Of a stretch of DNA of 16,340 nt, positions 14,627-16,340 are shown piece by piece (positions within the stretch are counted from its first letter, which is position 1; every line of letters starts with the position of its first letter). The stretch is from Minisyncoccota bacterium. Lineage in GTDB: Bacteria; Patescibacteriota; Minisyncoccia; Minisyncoccales; GWA2-38-27. Both the position numbers and the translations under genes were made by a program. The notes under the pieces were generated by a model, which did not search any database, was not told the origin of the DNA, and was given only the letters and a program-made list of their open reading frames with translations. The stretch covers positions 1 to 16,340 of the forward strand of contig JAQUNM010000008.1 in assembly GCA_028717605.1 (NCBI GenBank), in the 5' to 3' direction.

Positions 14627-14655
14627 ATTATACCATAATCTTTTCAAAAAAAGAA
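14627..14655 (-). promoter_or_regulatory. cysS promoter, leaderless geometry
   Basis: On the minus strand a perfect TATAAT (14632-14627) with an upstream TG (14635-14634) forms an ideal extended -10 box ending 6 nt before the cysS ATG at 14620. The -35 position 17 bp upstream (14655-14650, TTCTTT) is poor. It interleaves with the dnaX promoter on the other strand, so polymerases on the two divergent promoters should compete. Confidence 0.65.
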
Positions 14656-14669
14656 TATTGTGATAACAT
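14641..14669 (+). promoter_or_regulatory. dnaX promoter, leaderless geometry
   Basis: TG (14661-14662), one base, then TAACAT (14664-14669) forms an extended -10 almost identical to that of rmuC. It ends 6 nt before the dnaX ATG at 14676. TTTTCA at 14641-14646 sits at a 17-bp spacing. The hexamers are only 4/6 matches each, and the call gains weight from the shared geometry. Confidence 0.5.
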
Positions 14670-14675
14670 TGATTA

Positions 14676-15770
14676 ATGTCTAACCTTGTTTTTTATAGAA
14701 AATATAGACCACAGAACTTTTCAGATTTAATTGGCCAAGAACATGTTGTTAAAACTATAACTAATGCTATTTTAGAAAATGCTGTTTCTCATGCTTATTT
14801 ATTTTCTGGTCCCAGGGGTTCTGGAAAAACAACAATGGCCAGATTATTAGCCAAAGCAGTTAATTGCGAGAACCTTAAAAAATATGAGCCTTGTAATAAA
14901 TGTAATTCCTGTTTAGAAATTAATTCAGGCAGAGCAATGGATTTAATAGAAATAGATGCTGCTTCTAATAGAGGGATAGATGAAATAAGAGAATTGAGAG
15001 AGGGGATTAAGTTTTCTCCTTCTAAGCTAAAGTATAAAGTGTTTATTCTAGACGAAGCTCATCAATTATCTAAAGATGCAGCTAATGCTCTTTTGAAAAC
15101 CCTAGAAGAACCTCCTTCTCATGCCATCTTTATTCTGGCCACTACAGAGATTCATAAAATGATACCCACTATTGTTTCTAGGTGTCAGAGATTTGATTTT
15201 AGAAAACTAACTATGCCAGAGATTTTACAAGGGTTAGAATTAATTGTTAAAAAAGAAAAAATAAAGATTGAAAAAAAAGCCTTAGAATTAATCGCCCTAA
15301 GCTCAGGGGGAGCTTTAAGAGATGCTCAAGGATTATTAGATCAGATTTTTTCTTTTGTTGGAGAAAAGCAAATAAATATTCAAGATTTAAAAGATTTTTT
15401 AGGATTAGCTGATGTTAGTTTATTAGCTGAATTAACAGATTACTTAATATTAAAAGATATTAAGGGATCTTTAGAATTCTTAGAAAGAGTTTTTGAAAAA
15501 GGTTATGATCCGCAAGAGTTTTTAAAAGATTTAATCAGATATTTAAGACAATTAATGGTTTTAAAGTTAAGCCCTGAAACATCTGTTGTAATTAGTTTAA
15601 CCAAAGAAGAAGAAGAGAAAATTAAAAAACAAGGAGAAAGGTTTTTAGAAAAAGAAATTATTTTTGCTGTTAATACCTTTTTAGAAGCAGAGAATAAGAC
15701 AAAGTATTCTTCAATTCCTCAGCTTCCTTTAGAAATAGCTGTGGTTGAAGTTATTGAAAATAAAGAGTAA
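14676..15770 (+). CDS. dnaX: DNA polymerase III subunit gamma (DnaX, short form)
   Basis: DnaX is the ATPase of the clamp-loader complex that opens the sliding clamp. The 364-aa protein starts FYRKYRPQNFSDLIGQE. It has Walker A GPRGSGKT (45-52), the four-Cys zinc module C64/C73/C76/C79, Walker B LDEAH (125-129), sensor 1 ATTEIHKM, and the SRC motif with the arginine finger (168-170). The AAA+ lid and the collar domain (~220-360) follow. It ends where the tau-specific domains IV-V would begin, so it is gamma-like by gene length and needs no programmed frameshift. How DnaB and polymerase are tethered without tau is unclear. tRNA-Gln begins 4 nt after its stop, so the two are very likely cotranscribed. 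Confidence 0.95.
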   Translation: MSNLVFYRKYRPQNFSDLIGQEHVVKTITNAILENAVSHAYLFSGPRGSGKTTMARLLAKAVNCENLKKYEPCNKCNSCLEINSGRAMDLIEIDAASNRGIDEIRELREGIKFSPSKLKYKVFILDEAHQLSKDAANALLKTLEEPPSHAIFILATTEIHKMIPTIVSRCQRFDFRKLTMPEILQGLELIVKKEKIKIEKKALELIALSSGGALRDAQGLLDQIFSFVGEKQINIQDLKDFLGLADVSLLAELTDYLILKDIKGSLEFLERVFEKGYDPQEFLKDLIRYLRQLMVLKLSPETSVVISLTKEEEEKIKKQGERFLEKEIIFAVNTFLEAENKTKYSSIPQLPLEIAVVEVIENKE

Positions 15771-15774
15771 ATAA

Positions 15775-15848
15775 TGCCGGGTCGTCTAATGGTAGGACTA
15801 CGGATTTTGGATCCGTCTATCTTGGTTCGAGTCCAAGCCCGGCAGCCA
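15775..15848 (+). tRNA. tRNA-Gln (anticodon TTG)
   Basis: A full cloverleaf can be folded. The acceptor stem is TGCCGGG/CCCGGCA (15775-15781 with 15838-15844). The anticodon stem is ACGGA/TCCGT with loop TTTTGGA, giving TTG, which reads CAA. The T arm is CTTGG-TTCGAGT-CCAAG. The discriminator is G15845 and CCA is encoded at 15846-15848. It begins 4 nt after the dnaX stop, so it is probably released from a dnaX-tRNA transcript. A short structured spacer follows. Confidence 0.95.
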
Positions 15849-15850
15849 TC

Positions 15851-15912
15851 GTGGAAAGTATCGAGAGACCTAGACCTCTCAATGTTCCATAATAAAAAAG
15901 AAAGTGGAATAT
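15851..15912 (+). ncRNA. Structured spacer with two mutually exclusive hairpins
   Basis: GTGGAA (15851-15856) can pair with TTCCAT (15885-15890), enclosing an inner GAGAG/CTCTC stem (15863-15867 with 15876-15880). The same TTCCAT lies in ATGTTCCAT (15882-15890), which can instead pair over 9 bp, including two G-U pairs, with GTGGAATAT (15904-15912) across an A-rich 13-nt loop. Only one fold can form at a time. It lies between tRNA-Gln and the CxxC gene and could be a terminator/antiterminator or a processing signal. No strong T tract follows. The assignment as functional RNA is speculative. Confidence 0.3.
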
Positions 15913-15974
15913 ATTTTAAGATTTAAGTTAAATGATTTTAACCAAGAAAATTAATTAAAGAAAAACACTTGCTT

Positions 15975-15990
15975 TATAATTCTAGGTGAT
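15975..15990 (+). promoter_or_regulatory. -10 box and Shine-Dalgarno site of the CxxC protein gene
   Basis: A perfect TATAAT lies at 15975-15980. The -35 region (15952-15957, TAATTA) is poor. AGGTGAT at 15984-15990 is the clearest Shine-Dalgarno-like sequence in the window and sits a few bases before ATG 15993. If transcription starts about 7 nt after the -10 box, part of this site would be excluded. Either initiation is slightly earlier or longer read-through transcripts use it. Confidence 0.45.
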
Positions 15991-15992
15991 CT

Positions 15993-16340
15993 ATGATGAA
16001 TTATATGAACAATTTTAATAGAGGGAGTAGAGACAAAGCAAGAGACTTTAGAAGAAGAGATTCTTTTAGAGATAGTAGACAACAAATGCATGAGACAATT
16101 TGTAGTAATTGTGGTAAAAGATGTGAGGTTCCTTTTAAGCCGACCAATCAAAAACCTGTTTATTGTAGAGAGTGTTTTAGAGATCGTGGAGGAGATAAGG
16201 GAAAATTTGAAAGTCCTAGGGGTGATAGGTTCCAAGACAAAAGAGAAAATAGTTTTGGAAACAGAAACACTGATACACTTAAAAAAGATAACCAGTATAA
16301 AGAGCAGCTTGATCAATTAATTGCTAAATTAGACGTAATT
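15993..16340 (+). CDS. Arg-rich CxxC zinc-ribbon protein (partial, runs off the window)
   Basis: The 116 codons from ATG 15993 to the window end are open and in frame. Residues ~9-31 are rich in Arg, Asp and Asn (RGSRDKARDFRRRDSFRD). A zinc ribbon follows: ICSNCGKRCEVPFKPTNQ, then VYCREC, with two CxxC pairs spaced about 20 residues apart. A second disordered, charged stretch (GGDKGKFESPRGDRFQDK) and the start of a helical region (KEQLDQLIAKLD) come next. The CxNCGKxCEVPFKPT...PVYCRxC pattern is one I associate with small abundant CPR proteins. The Arg/Gly-rich flanks suggest nucleic-acid binding, but no function is established. Two tandem ATGs (15993 and 15996) are possible starts, and AGGTGAT precedes the first. 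Confidence 0.8.
   Translation, partial: MMNYMNNFNRGSRDKARDFRRRDSFRDSRQQMHETICSNCGKRCEVPFKPTNQKPVYCRECFRDRGGDKGKFESPRGDRFQDKRENSFGNRNTDTLKKDNQYKEQLDQLIAKLDVI

Noticed and set aside
14621..14647. Upstream TTG start for cysS adding nine residues
   Set aside because: The added residues are encoded by the extended -10 box itself, and the family starts M-L-K-I-x-N-T-L, matching ATG 14620.
14676..15770. Programmed frameshift making tau/gamma in dnaX
   Set aside because: The gene already ends at the gamma length and no longer reading frame with tau domains follows; a tRNA begins 4 nt after the stop.
16090..16320. Plus-strand ORF of 76 codons and a minus-strand ORF near the right edge
   Set aside because: Both are out of frame with the CxxC zinc-ribbon gene, whose frame holds two CxxC pairs and has a promoter and ribosome binding site.
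1..16340. CRISPR arrays, IS elements, integrases, toxin-antitoxin pairs, inteins
   Set aside because: No regularly spaced long repeats, transposase or recombinase motifs, terminal inverted repeats or intein splice motifs were seen on either strand.

Overview
The window is AT-rich bacterial chromosome that looks like Patescibacteria (CPR), most likely a Parcubacteria-type lineage. This is inferred from several things. Genes are short and tightly packed. The division (dcw) cluster is cut down to mraZ-rsmH-ftsL-ftsI. A membrane-anchored ClpC-like ATPase has a dead first AAA domain. Shine-Dalgarno sequences are nearly absent. An Arg-rich CxxC zinc-ribbon protein of a type I associate with CPR genomes sits at the right edge. 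TGA is used as a stop, as in rsmH, the permease and rplU, so the code is the standard bacterial one and not the UGA=Gly code of Gracilibacteria/Absconditabacteria.

Layout, left to right. (1) 1-2945: the tail of an unknown gene, then a two-gene operon of a small membrane protein and a membrane ClpC-like ATPase, closed by a rho-independent terminator. (2) 3013-6875: a sigma70-type promoter overlapped by a 10-bp-phased AAGTG repeat array (probable MraZ operator) that also carries three DnaA-box-like 9-mers. It is followed by mraZ, rsmH, ftsL, ftsI and a small MurF-like remnant. (3) 6902-9643: tRNA-Glu(CTC) running directly into a frameshifted amino-acid permease, then a Ca2+/cation antiporter-like protein and a His-rich membrane protein. 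(4) 9671-10938: rmuC and rplU. (5) 10915-14620, minus strand: cysS, an unknown 108-aa basic protein, dnaB and recR, convergent with rplU. (6) 14676-16340: dnaX, divergent from cysS, then tRNA-Gln(TTG) with encoded CCA, a structured spacer, and the start of the CxxC protein, which runs off the end.

The genes cover cell division and peptidoglycan synthesis (mraZ to ftsI), replication and recombination (dnaB, dnaX, recR, rmuC), translation (cysS, rplU, two tRNAs), transport and membrane proteostasis. I see no phage, IS element, CRISPR array or defence island.

The most striking unlabelled signal is regulatory. Genes that begin transcription units carry an extended -10 box (TGN-TANNAT) ending exactly 6 nt before the ATG: the 123-aa gene, rmuC, cysS and dnaX. 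dnaB has a 17-bp-spaced promoter ending 8 nt upstream. Their mRNAs should be leaderless. The permease starts 2 nt after the tRNA-Glu discriminator base, so tRNA 3' processing would also leave an essentially leaderless mRNA. All functions are read from sequence motifs; no database search was run.
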